Assembly: GCA_026986725.1 (NCBI GenBank)
Contig: JALSOA010000024.1
Span: 1-41,138 of the forward strand
Origin: Acidobacteriota bacterium
Lineage (GTDB): Bacteria > Acidobacteriota > Holophagae > Thermotomaculales > Thermotomaculaceae
Length of the DNA: 41,138 nucleotides
Reading direction: 5' to 3'
The notes beneath the pieces were generated by a model. That model saw only the letters and a list, made by a program, of their open reading frames with translations. It was not told the origin of the DNA and did no database searches. Numbering within the stretch: position 1 is the stretch's first letter; each line of letters opens with the position of its first letter. Positions 8,268 to 17,426 of the stretch are shown in pieces. The position numbers and the translations under genes are program-made.

Positions 8268-9218
8268 TTATTTCCTGCCTCCTGAAATTTTGTAAAGATG
8301 GGTGAAAAGATACCCAAGATAAACCCTTTCAGAAAGCCCCCCTCTTCTTGCAAGATTCAAAACCTTGTAAATCACTATCAATGCTTTTTCAATACCACTC
8401 TTTCCAAAAAGAGAACCAAAAGAATATAGTTTTTTTTGATAAAAGCCCATTGAAGATGGCTTTTCAATATAGGTTATTTCATAGGCTTTTTTAAATGTTG
8501 ATTCAAGAAAACCGGAGATAGAGGAGTATGAAATCCCACTGTCAAGCAATTTGCTTCCAACAAAAAGAAGATTTTTTAAATCTCTATTAAGAATGGCATC
8601 TTGAAGATCAAAGAGGGTATAGTCCCTTGATGGGAACAAAACATCCCTAACATCCTGAACAGTTAAATGTTTATCAGACTTTTTATATGAGAATAGTTTT
8701 TCAAGTTCAGAGTAAAGAGTCATAAGTTCAGAAAAGGAAGAAGAGAGCATTTCGACAGCGTGCCTGTCAATTGAAAACCCCTTATTTTGTGCGTATTGAA
8801 CTATCTTTGCCGGAAACTCCCACTCCCTTACCTTCTTAAAAGAAAACACTTCAGCATAAGGAAGAATCTCTTTGTTAAAACCCTTTTTATCAAACCTATC
8901 GCATTCAAGCACGAGAAAGTTCTTTTTTACAGTTCTTTCTCTTGCAAGTTTTATCATTATCTTTGCCGCTTTGTCCTCTTTTTTAACCTTAAGTTTATCA
9001 AAATCCTCAATATGCACAACCCTTAAACTTCCGCCAAAGGGAAGTTCCTGCCATTGAGAAACAACTTCCCTTAAATCAATTTTTTTACCATCCAATTTAA
9101 TATAGTTAAAATCAGAAAAGCCACCTTCAAGCAAATCAGAAACAATCTCTGACAGCTTCTTTTTTCTTAAAAAGTACTCTTCTCCTTCTAAAATCAAAAT
9201 GTTTGATTTAAAAGCCAT
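8268..9218 (-). CDS. holA: DNA polymerase III delta subunit
   Basis: A protein of 316 aa, the usual size for HolA, the clamp-loader subunit that opens the beta ring. The sequence is divergent but has the family layout. It starts with a beta strand and Glu/Tyr motif (ILILEGEEYFLRKKK), where many homologues have a short substrate-loading motif. LPFGGSLRVVHIEDFDKLK follows, then a helical lid region (FSELMTLYSELEKL), LFPSRDYTLFDLQDAILNRD, and a C-terminal collar domain. The gene order leuS-lptE-holA is the same as in E. coli, which strongly supports the call. The start overlaps the end of lptE by 25 nt, with AAGGTAGG before the ATG. Confidence 0.88.
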   Translation of the reverse strand: MAFKSNILILEGEEYFLRKKKLSEIVSDLLEGGFSDFNYIKLDGKKIDLREVVSQWQELPFGGSLRVVHIEDFDKLKVKKEDKAAKIMIKLARERTVKKNFLVLECDRFDKKGFNKEILPYAEVFSFKKVREWEFPAKIVQYAQNKGFSIDRHAVEMLSSSFSELMTLYSELEKLFSYKKSDKHLTVQDVRDVLFPSRDYTLFDLQDAILNRDLKNLLFVGSKLLDSGISYSSISGFLESTFKKAYEITYIEKPSSMGFYQKKLYSFGSLFGKSGIEKALIVIYKVLNLARRGGLSERVYLGYLFTHLYKISGGRK

Positions 9219-9673
9219 GCGCCTACCTTTAAGGAAACCTTTTGAGCCAGTTCTTCTGCCAATTCCTTTCTTTCGTCAATGAAAAACGTAGAATCAACCG
9301 GGAATTTCTTGTAAATTTTAACAACCGATTTAAAATATACAGCCTTCCCTTTCAAAGTAAAACGGGATTTTATCAAAAAAGAGAGTTCCTTTGCAGTTTG
9401 CCTGTTATCGCTGCCACTTTGAATAGTTCTCTCTCTTATCCGCTTAATTTCTATTATTAAAGGACAACCCTTCTCCTCATCAACAATCAACCCCTCATTC
9501 TTCAAATTTTCAACAATATTCCACTCCATATCTTTTCTGTACTCAATAAACAGGGGGTCGTTCAATCTGAACTCTGTCAGATTAAAAACCAGAGAACCTT
9601 CAGACCTTACTTTGTAACCACAGGATAAAATGAAAATTGTAAAAACAAATAATAGAAAAAATCTATTAATCAT
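9194..9673 (-). CDS. lptE: LPS assembly lipoprotein LptE-like
   Basis: A protein of 159 aa with a lipoprotein signal: a hydrophobic stretch and then FILSCGYKV, where the Cys at about residue 18 would be lipidated. The mature part is a small alpha/beta protein with the LptE-typical CGYKVRSEG opening and a helix near the end (DERKELAEELAQKVSLKVGA). In diderms LptE plugs the LptD barrel in the outer membrane and helps export lipopolysaccharide. Its start overlaps the leuS stop (ATGA), and its 3' end overlaps holA. Sequence similarity in this family is low, so the position between leuS and holA carries much of the weight. It is good evidence for an outer membrane. Confidence 0.8.
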   Translation of the reverse strand: MINRFFLLFVFTIFILSCGYKVRSEGSLVFNLTEFRLNDPLFIEYRKDMEWNIVENLKNEGLIVDEEKGCPLIIEIKRIRERTIQSGSDNRQTAKELSFLIKSRFTLKGKAVYFKSVVKIYKKFPVDSTFFIDERKELAEELAQKVSLKVGAWLLNQTF

Positions 9674-12123
9674 CTGATCACTATGTTTAAAAGCCTATTC
9701 CGGATATAAATCTTCTTAACAACAGTTTTTCCGTCCAGAACCTTTTTAACCCTTTCATCCTTTAATGCCTCATTGAAGGCTGTTTCTTCATCTATTCCCA
9801 TCTCAACCTCAACCCTTCCCCTTACTTTGCCGTTTACCTGAACAATTAGAAGAAATGTATCGTCCTTAGCAAGCTCTTTGTTGTATTCAGGCCATTTGTT
9901 TAAATCAATAGAGTAAATCTCCCCCATTTCAGAGCAAATGTGGGGGGCAAAGGGCATAAGCATTTTAACAAGGGACGAGAAAACCTTTTTAACAACAACT
10001 TTGTCTTCATCATTTTCAACCCTGAAAGAGGACAAAGAGTTAAACAACTCCATTAAAGACGCTATTGCGGTGTTAAGGTGAATCCTGACCTCAATGTCTT
10101 CCGAAACCTTCTTTATGGTTTTGTGGAGTTTTTTCAAAAGATTTTTACCATTTAAGGAAAGTTTGTCAATGTTGAGTTCTTTCTTTTCTTTTATTGCTTC
10201 AGCATTCTCCTCGCCAAAATTCCACACCCTTGTAAGAAACCTTAAAGCGCCCTCGGCACCCTGATCCTGCCAGTCAATCTCTTTTTCAGGGGGTGCGGCA
10301 AAAAGCATAAAAAGCCTTACCGCATCTGCACCATATTTTTTAATCATCTCGTCAGGGTCAACAACATTGCCAAGGGATTTTGACATCTTTCTTCCGTCTT
10401 TTATAACCATCCCCTGGGTTAATAGCCTTATTACAGGCTCCTCAACAGGGACAAGACCAAGGTCATAGAGAAACATTGTAAAAAACCTTGTGTAAATTAG
10501 GTGCATCGTTGCATGCTCTATACCGCCTATGTAAAGGTCAACAGGAGACCAGTAATCAACCTTCTCCTTTGAAAAAGGCTCTCTGTCATTCTTCGGGTCA
10601 AGGTACCTGAAATAATACCAGCTTGAATCAACAAAGGTGTCCATTGTATCAGTTTCCCTTCTTGCTTCTCCGCCGCATTTGGGACACTTTGCTTTTAAAA
10701 AAGTTTTTGAGGTTAGAAGAGGAGAGCCACCTTCCCCTTTAAATTCAACATCATCAGGGAGTTCAACTGGCAGTTCCTCATAAGGAACAGGAACAATCCC
10801 GCATTTATCACAGTAAATTATGGGGATAGGCGTTCCCCAGTACCTCTGCCTTGAGATACCCCAATCTCTTAACTTGTATGTAATGGCAGAATGGCCGAGA
10901 TTATTTTCCTCAAGCCATTTATTCATCTTCTTCTTCGCCTCTTCTGTTTTAAGCCCTGTAAACTTACCTGAATTTATCAAATATCCGTACTGCGTAAAAG
11001 CCTGCTCCAGTTCGCCTTTATACTCGTAATCCTTTTCAGGGGCAATTACAGGGATTATGTCAAGGCCATACTTTTTAGCAAACTCAAAGTCTCTCTCATC
11101 GTGGGCGGGAACACTCATAACAGCACCGGTGCCATAATCTGCAAGCACAAAGTTTGCAAGGTAAATGGGCACCTCTTTGTTGTTAAAGGGGTTTACTGCG
11201 TAAAAGCCTGTAAACTGCCCTAACTTCTCGTTTGACTGCAATCTCTCTTCCCTTGACATTTTGTTTATCTTTTCAACAAAAGATTTAATTTCATCAGTAT
11301 AATCTGAAAGTTCAATCATATTTTCGACAATCGGGTGGTTCGGTGCAATACACATAAAGGTACACCCGAAAATAGTGTCAACCCTTGTTGTAAAAACCTC
11401 AATAACCTCGTTTAACCTTTTAACTTCAAATTTAACAACACTCCCCTCGCTTCTCCCAATCCAGTTTTTCTGCATCTCTTTCACATTTTCAGGCCATTTA
11501 TCAAGTTTTTCTAAATTATTCAAAAGCCTTTCTGCATAGTCTGTTATTTTAATAAACCATTGCTCAAGGTCTCTCTGCTCAACCTCCGAATCGCATCTCC
11601 AGCACTTTCCACCTTCAGCCTGCTCATTGGCAAGAACAGTTTTACAGGAAGGACACCAGTTTACAGAGCGCTTGCTTCTGTATGCAAGCCCCTTTTCATA
11701 CATCTTTAAGAAAAACCATTGATTCCATTTATAGTATTCAGGGAAGCATGTTGCAATCTCCCTATCCCAGTCATAAGAGAATCCGAGGTTTTTCAACTGT
11801 TTTCTCATCATCTCAATATGGTTTACAGTGTGAACCCTGGGGTGGTCTCCTCTTTTTATAGCGGCATTTTCAGCAGGAAGTCCGAAGGCATCCCAGCCCA
11901 TAGGGTGCATAACATTGTACCCATTCATTGTAAGGTACCTTGCAACAACATCACCAATACTGTAATTTCTCACATGCCCCATGTGGATTCTGCCTGAGGG
12001 GTACGGTAGCATCTCAAGGCAGTAAAATTTCTTTTTGTTTTTATTTACATCAACCCTGTAAGGTCTTTCCTTCTCCCATTTCTCACGCCACTTTTTTTCA
12101 ACCTCTGCAAAATTGTAAGCCAT
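9670..12123 (-). CDS. leuS: Leucyl-tRNA synthetase
   Basis: A class I synthetase of 817 aa, within the bacterial range. The N-terminal opening FAEVEKKWREKWEKE is followed by the HIGH-type motif PYPSGRIHMGHVRNY (residues about 37-51). A zinc-binding insertion (WCPSC, CWRC) follows. Next is an editing (CP1) domain with TTRVDTIFGCTFM and the GTGAVMSVPAHDERDFEFA block with its editing Asp, then a second cysteine pair (CPKCG), and the KMSKSLGNVVDP loop with KMSKS at about 579-583. The C-terminal domain ends LLNIVIR. The ribosome binding site AAGGAGG lies 7 nt before the ATG. It lies 12 nt downstream of hemL. Nothing is missing. Confidence 0.98.
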   Translation of the reverse strand: MAYNFAEVEKKWREKWEKERPYRVDVNKNKKKFYCLEMLPYPSGRIHMGHVRNYSIGDVVARYLTMNGYNVMHPMGWDAFGLPAENAAIKRGDHPRVHTVNHIEMMRKQLKNLGFSYDWDREIATCFPEYYKWNQWFFLKMYEKGLAYRSKRSVNWCPSCKTVLANEQAEGGKCWRCDSEVEQRDLEQWFIKITDYAERLLNNLEKLDKWPENVKEMQKNWIGRSEGSVVKFEVKRLNEVIEVFTTRVDTIFGCTFMCIAPNHPIVENMIELSDYTDEIKSFVEKINKMSREERLQSNEKLGQFTGFYAVNPFNNKEVPIYLANFVLADYGTGAVMSVPAHDERDFEFAKKYGLDIIPVIAPEKDYEYKGELEQAFTQYGYLINSGKFTGLKTEEAKKKMNKWLEENNLGHSAITYKLRDWGISRQRYWGTPIPIIYCDKCGIVPVPYEELPVELPDDVEFKGEGGSPLLTSKTFLKAKCPKCGGEARRETDTMDTFVDSSWYYFRYLDPKNDREPFSKEKVDYWSPVDLYIGGIEHATMHLIYTRFFTMFLYDLGLVPVEEPVIRLLTQGMVIKDGRKMSKSLGNVVDPDEMIKKYGADAVRLFMLFAAPPEKEIDWQDQGAEGALRFLTRVWNFGEENAEAIKEKKELNIDKLSLNGKNLLKKLHKTIKKVSEDIEVRIHLNTAIASLMELFNSLSSFRVENDEDKVVVKKVFSSLVKMLMPFAPHICSEMGEIYSIDLNKWPEYNKELAKDDTFLLIVQVNGKVRGRVEVEMGIDEETAFNEALKDERVKKVLDGKTVVKKIYIRNRLLNIVIR

Positions 12124-12135
12124 CTGGCAACCTCC

Positions 12136-13416
12136 TTACATTCCCTCTTTTTCTATAAACTCTTTTAACAAATCTATGTAAAGGTTCAAATCCTCTTCAG
12201 TATGTTTCAAAGAAAGAAAGTTTGCTTCATACTGGGAAGGGGGAAGCAAAACCCCGTTTTCAAGCATAAACTTGAAAAAACCTGAAAACCTTTCAAAATT
12301 ACATTGGTTTACTTCTGTAAGATTTTTCGGTGCTGTATCTCTGAAAAACAGGGTGAACATAGTTCCTGCATAATTGAACGAAATTCCTTTTACATTTGAA
12401 CACAGGCCTTCAAGTTCCGAAAAAAACTTGTTTGCCCTTTCCATTATTGAATCAAAAACATTCTCTTTTTCGTAAATTTCAAGAGTTTTCAAACCACAGG
12501 CCATTGCAACAGGGTTGCCTGACAGAGTGCCTGCCTGATAAACAGGGCCTTCAGGGGCAAGGTAATCCATAATATCTTTCTTCCCCCCGACAGCACCAAC
12601 AGGCATTCCACCCCCTATCACCTTGCCGAAAGTGGCAATGTCAGGAGTTATACCAAAAAGCCCGAAAGCACCCTTTTTATGGATCCTGAAACCTGTCATC
12701 ACTTCGTCAAATATAAGAAGTGTCCCTGTCTGGGTGCATAGTTCCCTTAACCCCTCAAGAAAACCAGGTTCAGGCTTAACCACTCCCATATTTCCAGCAA
12801 CAGGCTCAACAATTAGGCAGGCAACATTTCCTTTTCTCAAAGCCTTCTCAACGCAGGTTAAGTCATTGTACTCGCAGGTCAAGGTTGTTTTAACGGTATC
12901 TTCAGGGATTCCCGGGGTTGAAGGGATACCGAATGTTGCAACACCTGAGCCTGCCTGAACTAAAAGGGCATCGTGATGACCGTGATAACACCCGTTGAAC
13001 TTTAAAACCTTATTCCTCTTTGTGTAGCCTCTTGCAAGCCTTATTGCGGTCATTGTTGCCTCTGTCCCAGAATTCACAAATCTCACCTTATCAATGTAGG
13101 GAAGCATATCCTTTATCTTCTCCGCAAGCTCCACTTCCAGAGGGGAAGGCATACCAAAGGAAAGCCCCTTCTTTGCAGTCTCTTCAACCGATTTTAAAAC
13201 CTCAGGGTGAGAGTGGCCTAAAATTGCAGGCCCCCAGGTTAAAACAAAATCAAGGTATCTGTTTCCGTCAACATCAAAGATATACTGATTTTCAGCCCTT
13301 TCAACAAAAACAGGATTTAATCCAACAGATTTAAAAGCCCTTACAGGGGAATCAACCCCCCCCGGAATGGACTGCATTGACCTTTTAAATAGAAAAACCG
13401 AGTTTTTATTCTTCAT
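12136..13416 (-). CDS. hemL: Glutamate-1-semialdehyde 2,1-aminomutase
   Basis: A protein of 426 aa. It makes 5-aminolevulinate from glutamate-1-semialdehyde, the C5 route to haem and other tetrapyrroles. Class III aminotransferase motifs are clear: FVNSGTEATMTAIRLARG, NGCYHGHHDALL, LLIFDEVMTGFRI and TFGKVIGGGMPVGAVGG. The PLP lysine is K265, the same number as in the E. coli enzyme. The opening FLFKRSMQSIPGGVDSPVRA is the hallmark that separates HemL from other aminotransferases. GAGGT precedes the ATG, and a TATAAT lies at 13446-13451. It heads the unit hemL-leuS-lptE-holA. hemA is not in the window. Confidence 0.97.
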   Translation of the reverse strand: MKNKNSVFLFKRSMQSIPGGVDSPVRAFKSVGLNPVFVERAENQYIFDVDGNRYLDFVLTWGPAILGHSHPEVLKSVEETAKKGLSFGMPSPLEVELAEKIKDMLPYIDKVRFVNSGTEATMTAIRLARGYTKRNKVLKFNGCYHGHHDALLVQAGSGVATFGIPSTPGIPEDTVKTTLTCEYNDLTCVEKALRKGNVACLIVEPVAGNMGVVKPEPGFLEGLRELCTQTGTLLIFDEVMTGFRIHKKGAFGLFGITPDIATFGKVIGGGMPVGAVGGKKDIMDYLAPEGPVYQAGTLSGNPVAMACGLKTLEIYEKENVFDSIMERANKFFSELEGLCSNVKGISFNYAGTMFTLFFRDTAPKNLTEVNQCNFERFSGFFKFMLENGVLLPPSQYEANFLSLKHTEEDLNLYIDLLKEFIEKEGM

Positions 13417-13445
13417 ACAAATACCTCAAATTTTTATTCCAGTAA

Positions 13446-13451
13446 ATTATA
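13446..13451 (-). promoter_or_regulatory. Putative -10 element of the hemL unit
   Basis: TATAAT lies on the minus strand 29 nt upstream of the hemL ATG, just downstream of the terminator of the preceding gene. The -35 region is C-rich and not convincing. The position between a terminator and the first gene of a four-gene run supports a promoter. Confidence 0.45.
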
Positions 13452-13477
13452 GCAAATTGAGGGGGGAAAAAGGGAAT

Positions 13478-13504
13478 AAAAAAAGGGGCTCCAGAAGGAG
13501 CCCC
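13478..13504 (-). terminator. Intrinsic terminator of the 616-aa secreted protein gene
   Basis: A perfect 8-bp stem, GGGGCTCC / GGAGCCCC, with a 4-nt loop at 13485-13504 is followed on the minus strand by seven T residues (13478-13484). It lies 20 nt after the stop of the gene that ends at 13525. A textbook rho-independent terminator that separates that gene from hemL. Confidence 0.9.
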
Positions 13505-13524
13505 TCATACAATTAAATCAACAA

Positions 13525-15375
13525 TTAATTCTTGTTGTTCAGATAACCGTAATAGTATCCTACAACATCTTCCAGCCAGGTCGGAATTCTTGGCAGGAAG
13601 CCCTGAGCCTGTGTTCCGTCTCCAAGCATTCCGAAACCGTCAAGAACAATTGGAGTTTCAGGAATTGTTGCCGTACCAACTGCAACAACCCAGAACCTTT
13701 CATCACCGAAAGCGTCATCTGTGTAACCGTTCATAAGAACAGTCAGGATACCTGACTTTGGAAGTGTACCTGCATCGTAAACATAAACATCACCGTCTGC
13801 CTCAATGAGGTACAGTGTTATGTTGATATCCTGGTCAATGTTGTAAACAAGGAAATCACCCAGCGATTGATCTACAGTATAAGATACTACATTAGGAAGA
13901 ATTGTATTGTAGTAATAGTTAACATTTGTAATTGCAAGACCACTCCACCATCCGTTTGTAGCCGGGAAGTATGGGAAGTACAGAGATGCCTGAGCATAAA
14001 CTGGTGGTTGCTGCTGCTCATCCGGGCAAGCAACGAACTTGAGAGGAACTGGAATTATAAGACTATTACCGGTTCCACATCTTTTTGGAGCCCATGAAAC
14101 CATAAGATACGCTTCAACAGGACCATCTGAGGTGAGCCTTGCAAGATAAAAATCCTCAAGATAAATAGTTCCTGCACCATGATCTGAAGGATGTGTTACA
14201 GTATAACTGACGGTTTCATAAAGGTCATAGTAATCATGACATTCATCGTAGTCACCCGGGCATGGGTTAGTCAAAGCATTATCACAGGAAGTACAATTCA
14301 TATCAGAGTAAGCGTCAGAACCAGCAGCATCGTGAAGGATTCCATAAGTTCCTCCACTCAAGGTCAATCCACTTGTACCATCTGTTGTCAATGTTGGAGC
14401 ATTAACAAAGAACACATCAATTGGATTGCCGTTTGAATCAACAACTGAGAATGTAATCACTGAGTTTGCAGGGAGCATACCCTGAGAATCCTCTTTTATG
14501 AAGGCCTGGCAACCACTATCGTTTAAAACAAGTCTTCCTATTCTGTAGGTCTCGTGACACTCATAAGTTGTTTGATTCTGTCCCTGAGTGTGTGAGGTAT
14601 AGCACTGACAGAGAAGAACATCGTCAGATGTCGGAGTATGTCCATTCTTTCCACATGTCCAGTCAAATGTAAAATTGTGAGATGTGGCAGAACCAGCCAG
14701 CGCTATTGCAGGGTTAGCAGGCTCGTAAGAAGTACCATACTGGTGAATACTCATTGTTTCTGGATCAGGCAGATTGGCGAGATCAAGACCGCTTACTGTA
14801 TAATCAGTGATACCAACAACGAAGAAATCACCGATCTGGATTGTTGAACCCTGGAAATTAACACAGATTACACTGCCATCATCCGATGGGTCTGCAGGAT
14901 CCAAGCCAGGATCCAATCCTAATCCACCACCTACAGCCTGGTCATTACCGATAATAAACCATGCCTGTCTATCAGAAGGTGTAGGAGCAGGTAAATTACC
15001 ACCATTCCCAGGAGCCTTGGTTACCAAGATATAAAAACTGCTTGCACCAGCCTTACCATAAGCACGAATTGCATCAGCATCATGCCACATATTGCCATCA
15101 ACTTCAAGGGTTCCCCACCTTGGAGCACCACTATCATCTGAGAAGATATTGTGACAGAGAGTTGCACCTGCTGTCAACTGGACCCTGATAAGAACATAAG
15201 TATCATTGGTAACATTCTGATAGTCCTGATCATTGGTAACAATAAATTTCATGGTACCAACACGCTCACATGCACCACGATAATTAACAGGTGGTGTAAT
15301 GGTCTGAACATGCACGGTTGCAAAGGCGGAAACCACCACAAAAACCGCAAACAAGGTTGTTAATAACTTTTTCAT
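13525..15375 (-). CDS. Secreted cysteine-rich protein of unknown function with C-terminal YFP-WW module
   Basis: A protein of 616 aa with a clear signal peptide (MKKLLTTLFAVFVVVSAFA, cleavage after about residue 19). The mature chain is beta-rich, low in lysine, and rich in Asp, Gly, Thr and Tyr. It has about 14 cysteines, including CQC, CTSC and a CPGDYDEC cluster, which suggests disulphides or metal binding. I do not recognise residues 20-455. The C-terminal part, from about 462, starts SLYFPYFPATNGWWSGLAI and resembles the modules at the end of the 1944-aa protein at 19302-25136. The gene has a strong ribosome binding site (GGAGGT), a good promoter, a CRP-like site and its own terminator, so it is a single-gene unit. 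Secretion is well supported; function is open. Confidence 0.82.
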   Translation of the reverse strand: MKKLLTTLFAVFVVVSAFATVHVQTITPPVNYRGACERVGTMKFIVTNDQDYQNVTNDTYVLIRVQLTAGATLCHNIFSDDSGAPRWGTLEVDGNMWHDADAIRAYGKAGASSFYILVTKAPGNGGNLPAPTPSDRQAWFIIGNDQAVGGGLGLDPGLDPADPSDDGSVICVNFQGSTIQIGDFFVVGITDYTVSGLDLANLPDPETMSIHQYGTSYEPANPAIALAGSATSHNFTFDWTCGKNGHTPTSDDVLLCQCYTSHTQGQNQTTYECHETYRIGRLVLNDSGCQAFIKEDSQGMLPANSVITFSVVDSNGNPIDVFFVNAPTLTTDGTSGLTLSGGTYGILHDAAGSDAYSDMNCTSCDNALTNPCPGDYDECHDYYDLYETVSYTVTHPSDHGAGTIYLEDFYLARLTSDGPVEAYLMVSWAPKRCGTGNSLIIPVPLKFVACPDEQQQPPVYAQASLYFPYFPATNGWWSGLAITNVNYYYNTILPNVVSYTVDQSLGDFLVYNIDQDINITLYLIEADGDVYVYDAGTLPKSGILTVLMNGYTDDAFGDERFWVVAVGTATIPETPIVLDGFGMLGDGTQAQGFLPRIPTWLEDVVGYYYGYLNNKN

Positions 15376-15431
15376 TCAATTACCTCCTCGTAATAATTTT
15401 TGTTATCCAAAAAACCTGAATTTTCTTTCAT
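15372..15431 (-). CDS. Possible 19-codon leader ORF overlapping the 616-aa protein gene
   Basis: In the leader of the secreted-protein gene an ATG at 15431, preceded by AAAAGG at 6 nt, opens 19 codons (MKENSGFLDNKNYYEEVIE). They end in a TGA that overlaps the downstream ATG as ATGA. Such an arrangement can couple translation. It may equally be chance in AT-rich sequence. There is no run of regulatory codons. Confidence 0.25.
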   Translation of the reverse strand: MKENSGFLDNKNYYEEVIE

Positions 15432-15538
15432 TATTAACCTTTTCCCGCTATCACCTCCCCTGTTTCCTTAAAGATTTCTGTTAATAACAAAATTTACCTA
15501 TTTTCCTTTTTCCTTTCATTCCCATCATAACTGTCATA

Positions 15539-15567
15539 AATATAATCTATTGATTTTGCAAAGTCAA
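15539..15567 (-). promoter_or_regulatory. Promoter of the 616-aa secreted protein gene
   Basis: On the minus strand TTGACT (15562-15567), a 17-nt spacer and TATATT (15539-15544) make a good sigma-70 type promoter. The predicted start near 15532 gives a leader of about 157 nt. The CRP-like palindrome at 15607-15620 would be centred about 81 nt upstream of that start. Confidence 0.6.
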
Positions 15568-15606
15568 CAAAAAATTAAAAAAAATATTAAAAATTTAGAG
15601 TATTAA

Positions 15607-15620
15607 GTGACCTTTATCAC
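15607..15620. promoter_or_regulatory. CRP/FNR-family-like operator (GTGA-N6-TCAC)
   Basis: GTGACCTTTATCAC matches the core of the CRP consensus (TGTGA-N6-TCACA). Extended leftwards to TTAAGTGACCTTTATCAC, it differs at one base from the site at 19207-19224. It lies upstream of the -35 of the 616-aa secreted protein gene, at a spacing typical of class I activation (about -81). Confidence 0.55.
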
Positions 15621-15673
15621 TCAATTTTTTAAATACAAATTTTCAAAGAACATAAAAAAAGCAATAAAAAATA

Positions 15674-16144
15674 TTAAATGTTTGCCCCAAATTTTTCAGG
15701 TTTTTCCAGTTTCACTCTTTCAATCCCCGCCTCGTCAAGCAATCTTTTCCCCAAATCATCGGGATAGCCTTCAACATAGTATATCCTTTTTATCCCTGCA
15801 TTTATAATCATTTTAGCACATATTGAGCAGGGGTGGGTGGTGCAATAGATAACAGAGTCTTTTATCGCTATTCCGTGGTATGCTGCCTGAATTATTGCAT
15901 TCTGCTCTGCATGAGAAGCCATACATATCTCATGCCTTGTGCCCGACGGGATGCCCAATTTATCCCTCAAACAGCCTCTATCAAGGCAGTGCCCAATACC
16001 CTTAGGGGCACCGTTGTAGCCTGTTGCAAGTATGTGTTTATCCTTTACAATAACAGCCCCAACCTGCCTTCTCAAACAGGTTGAGCGCCTTGCAACAAAG
16101 TATGCCAGTTCTATAAAGTATTCGTCCCAGGAAGGCCTTGTCAT
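15674..16144 (-). CDS. dCMP deaminase (ComEB-like)
   Basis: A protein of 156 aa in the cytidine/deoxycytidylate deaminase family. The zinc site is H78 in SHAEQNAI, with E80 as proton shuttle, and C106 and C109 in [23 protein letters not shown] is the substrate-loop motif of dCMP deaminases, with further cysteines in [10 protein letters not shown] as in forms that bind a second metal. The enzyme makes dUMP from dCMP and so feeds thymidylate synthesis, which fits its position after glyA, the source of methylene-tetrahydrofolate. The ATG at 16144 is one nucleotide after the glyA stop; the in-frame TTG at 16162 would add six residues with no support. It is the last gene of arcA-rpiB-glyA-dCMP deaminase. 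Confidence 0.92.
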   Translation of the reverse strand: MTRPSWDEYFIELAYFVARRSTCLRRQVGAVIVKDKHILATGYNGAPKGIGHCLDRGCLRDKLGIPSGTRHEICMASHAEQNAIIQAAYHGIAIKDSVIYCTTHPCSICAKMIINAGIKRIYYVEGYPDDLGKRLLDEAGIERVKLEKPEKFGANI

Positions 16145-16145
16145 A

Positions 16146-17408
16146 CTATTCAATTCCCACAATCTTCTTATACCCCATAGGGAATCTGTCGGTTAGAGAA
16201 ATAACCTTTTCCTTAATTTTTTCAAGGTAAGCATCGTCTTCCGTGTGTTTAAGAGCATCAACTATGTACTCTGCAATCTCCTCCATCTCTTTCTCTTTCA
16301 TCCCCCTTGTGGTAACTGCAGGGGTACCTATCCTTATCCCGCTTGCAATTAAAGGCTTGTTTTTGTCAAATGGTATTGTGTTTTTGTTAACTGTTATACC
16401 GGCTTTATCAAGCGCCTTTTCGGCAACCTTTCCGGTTAAGCCTATTGAGGTTACATCAACGAGCATAAGGTGGTTGTCCGTTCCCCCTGAAACAATCCTT
16501 AACCCCCTGTCTGCAAGCTCTTTTGCAAGTTTTTTCGCATTTTCCTTAACCTGTTTTTGATACTGCTTGAACTCATCAGTCATTGCCTCTTTTAAAGCAA
16601 CAGCCTTTGCCGCAACAATGTGAACGAGAGGACCTCCCTGAATCCCGGGGAAGAGGTTTCTGTTTAAGTCTTTTTTGTACTCTTCTTTGCAGAGTATTAA
16701 CCCTCCCCTTGGGCCTCTCAATGTTTTGTGGGTTGTTGTTGTAACAAAATCTGCATAGGGGACAGGGGAAGGGTGTTCTCCCGCTGCAACAAGCCCTGCA
16801 ATGTGAGCCATATCAACAACAAGGTATGCCCCAACCTCGTCTGCAATTTCTCTGAACTTTTTAAAGTCTAAAATTCTGGGATAAGCGCTTGCACCTGCAA
16901 TTATCAGTTTAGGCTTCTCCCTTTTTGCAGTCTTCATCAATTCATCGTAATCTATCATCTCTGTTTGTCTGTTAACCGTGTAAGATGCAACCTCAAAGAA
17001 TCTGCCAGAAAAACTCAAAGGATGCCCGTGTGTTAAGTGTCCTCCGTGGGAGAGATCCATTCCAAGTATTTTGTCTCCGGGATTGAGAACAGTAAAGTAA
17101 ACAGCCATATTTGCCTGAGAGCCAGAATGAGGCTGAACATTAGCATGCTCTGCTCCAAACAATTCCTTTGCCCTTTCCCTTGCAAGCCTTTCAACAACAT
17201 CGGTAAACTCGCATCCTCCATAGTATCTCCTGCCGGGATACCCTTCCGCATACTTGTTTGTAAAAACAGAGCCTGCCATTTCAAGCACTGCCTCTGAAAC
17301 ATAGTTTTCAGATGCAATCAATTCAAGGTTGTTCTCCTGCCTTAAAGTTTCCCCGACAAGGGCTTCAAAAGCCTCAGGGTCAATCTTTTTTAATGCTTCA
17401 ATCTTCAT
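16146..17408 (-). CDS. glyA: Serine hydroxymethyltransferase
   Basis: A protein of 420 aa that interconverts serine and glycine with tetrahydrofolate, the main source of one-carbon units. The N-terminal [18 protein letters not shown] and [18 protein letters not shown] are invariant in the family. The PLP lysine is K228 in [30 protein letters not shown] near the end is also diagnostic. AAGGAG lies 7 nt before the ATG. It follows rpiB by 18 nt on the same strand, a common bacterial pairing. Length and motifs are normal. Confidence 0.98.
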   Translation of the reverse strand: MKIEALKKIDPEAFEALVGETLRQENNLELIASENYVSEAVLEMAGSVFTNKYAEGYPGRRYYGGCEFTDVVERLARERAKELFGAEHANVQPHSGSQANMAVYFTVLNPGDKILGMDLSHGGHLTHGHPLSFSGRFFEVASYTVNRQTEMIDYDELMKTAKREKPKLIIAGASAYPRILDFKKFREIADEVGAYLVVDMAHIAGLVAAGEHPSPVPYADFVTTTTHKTLRGPRGGLILCKEEYKKDLNRNLFPGIQGGPLVHIVAAKAVALKEAMTDEFKQYQKQVKENAKKLAKELADRGLRIVSGGTDNHLMLVDVTSIGLTGKVAEKALDKAGITVNKNTIPFDKNKPLIASGIRIGTPAVTTRGMKEKEMEEIAEYIVDALKHTEDDAYLEKIKEKVISLTDRFPMGYKKIVGIE

Positions 17409-17426
17409 AAGTTACTCCTTAAAAAT

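Noticed and set aside
12623-13334. Plus-strand open frames across hemL
   Set aside because: They are antisense to HemL, whose motifs and PLP lysine leave no doubt about the coding strand.
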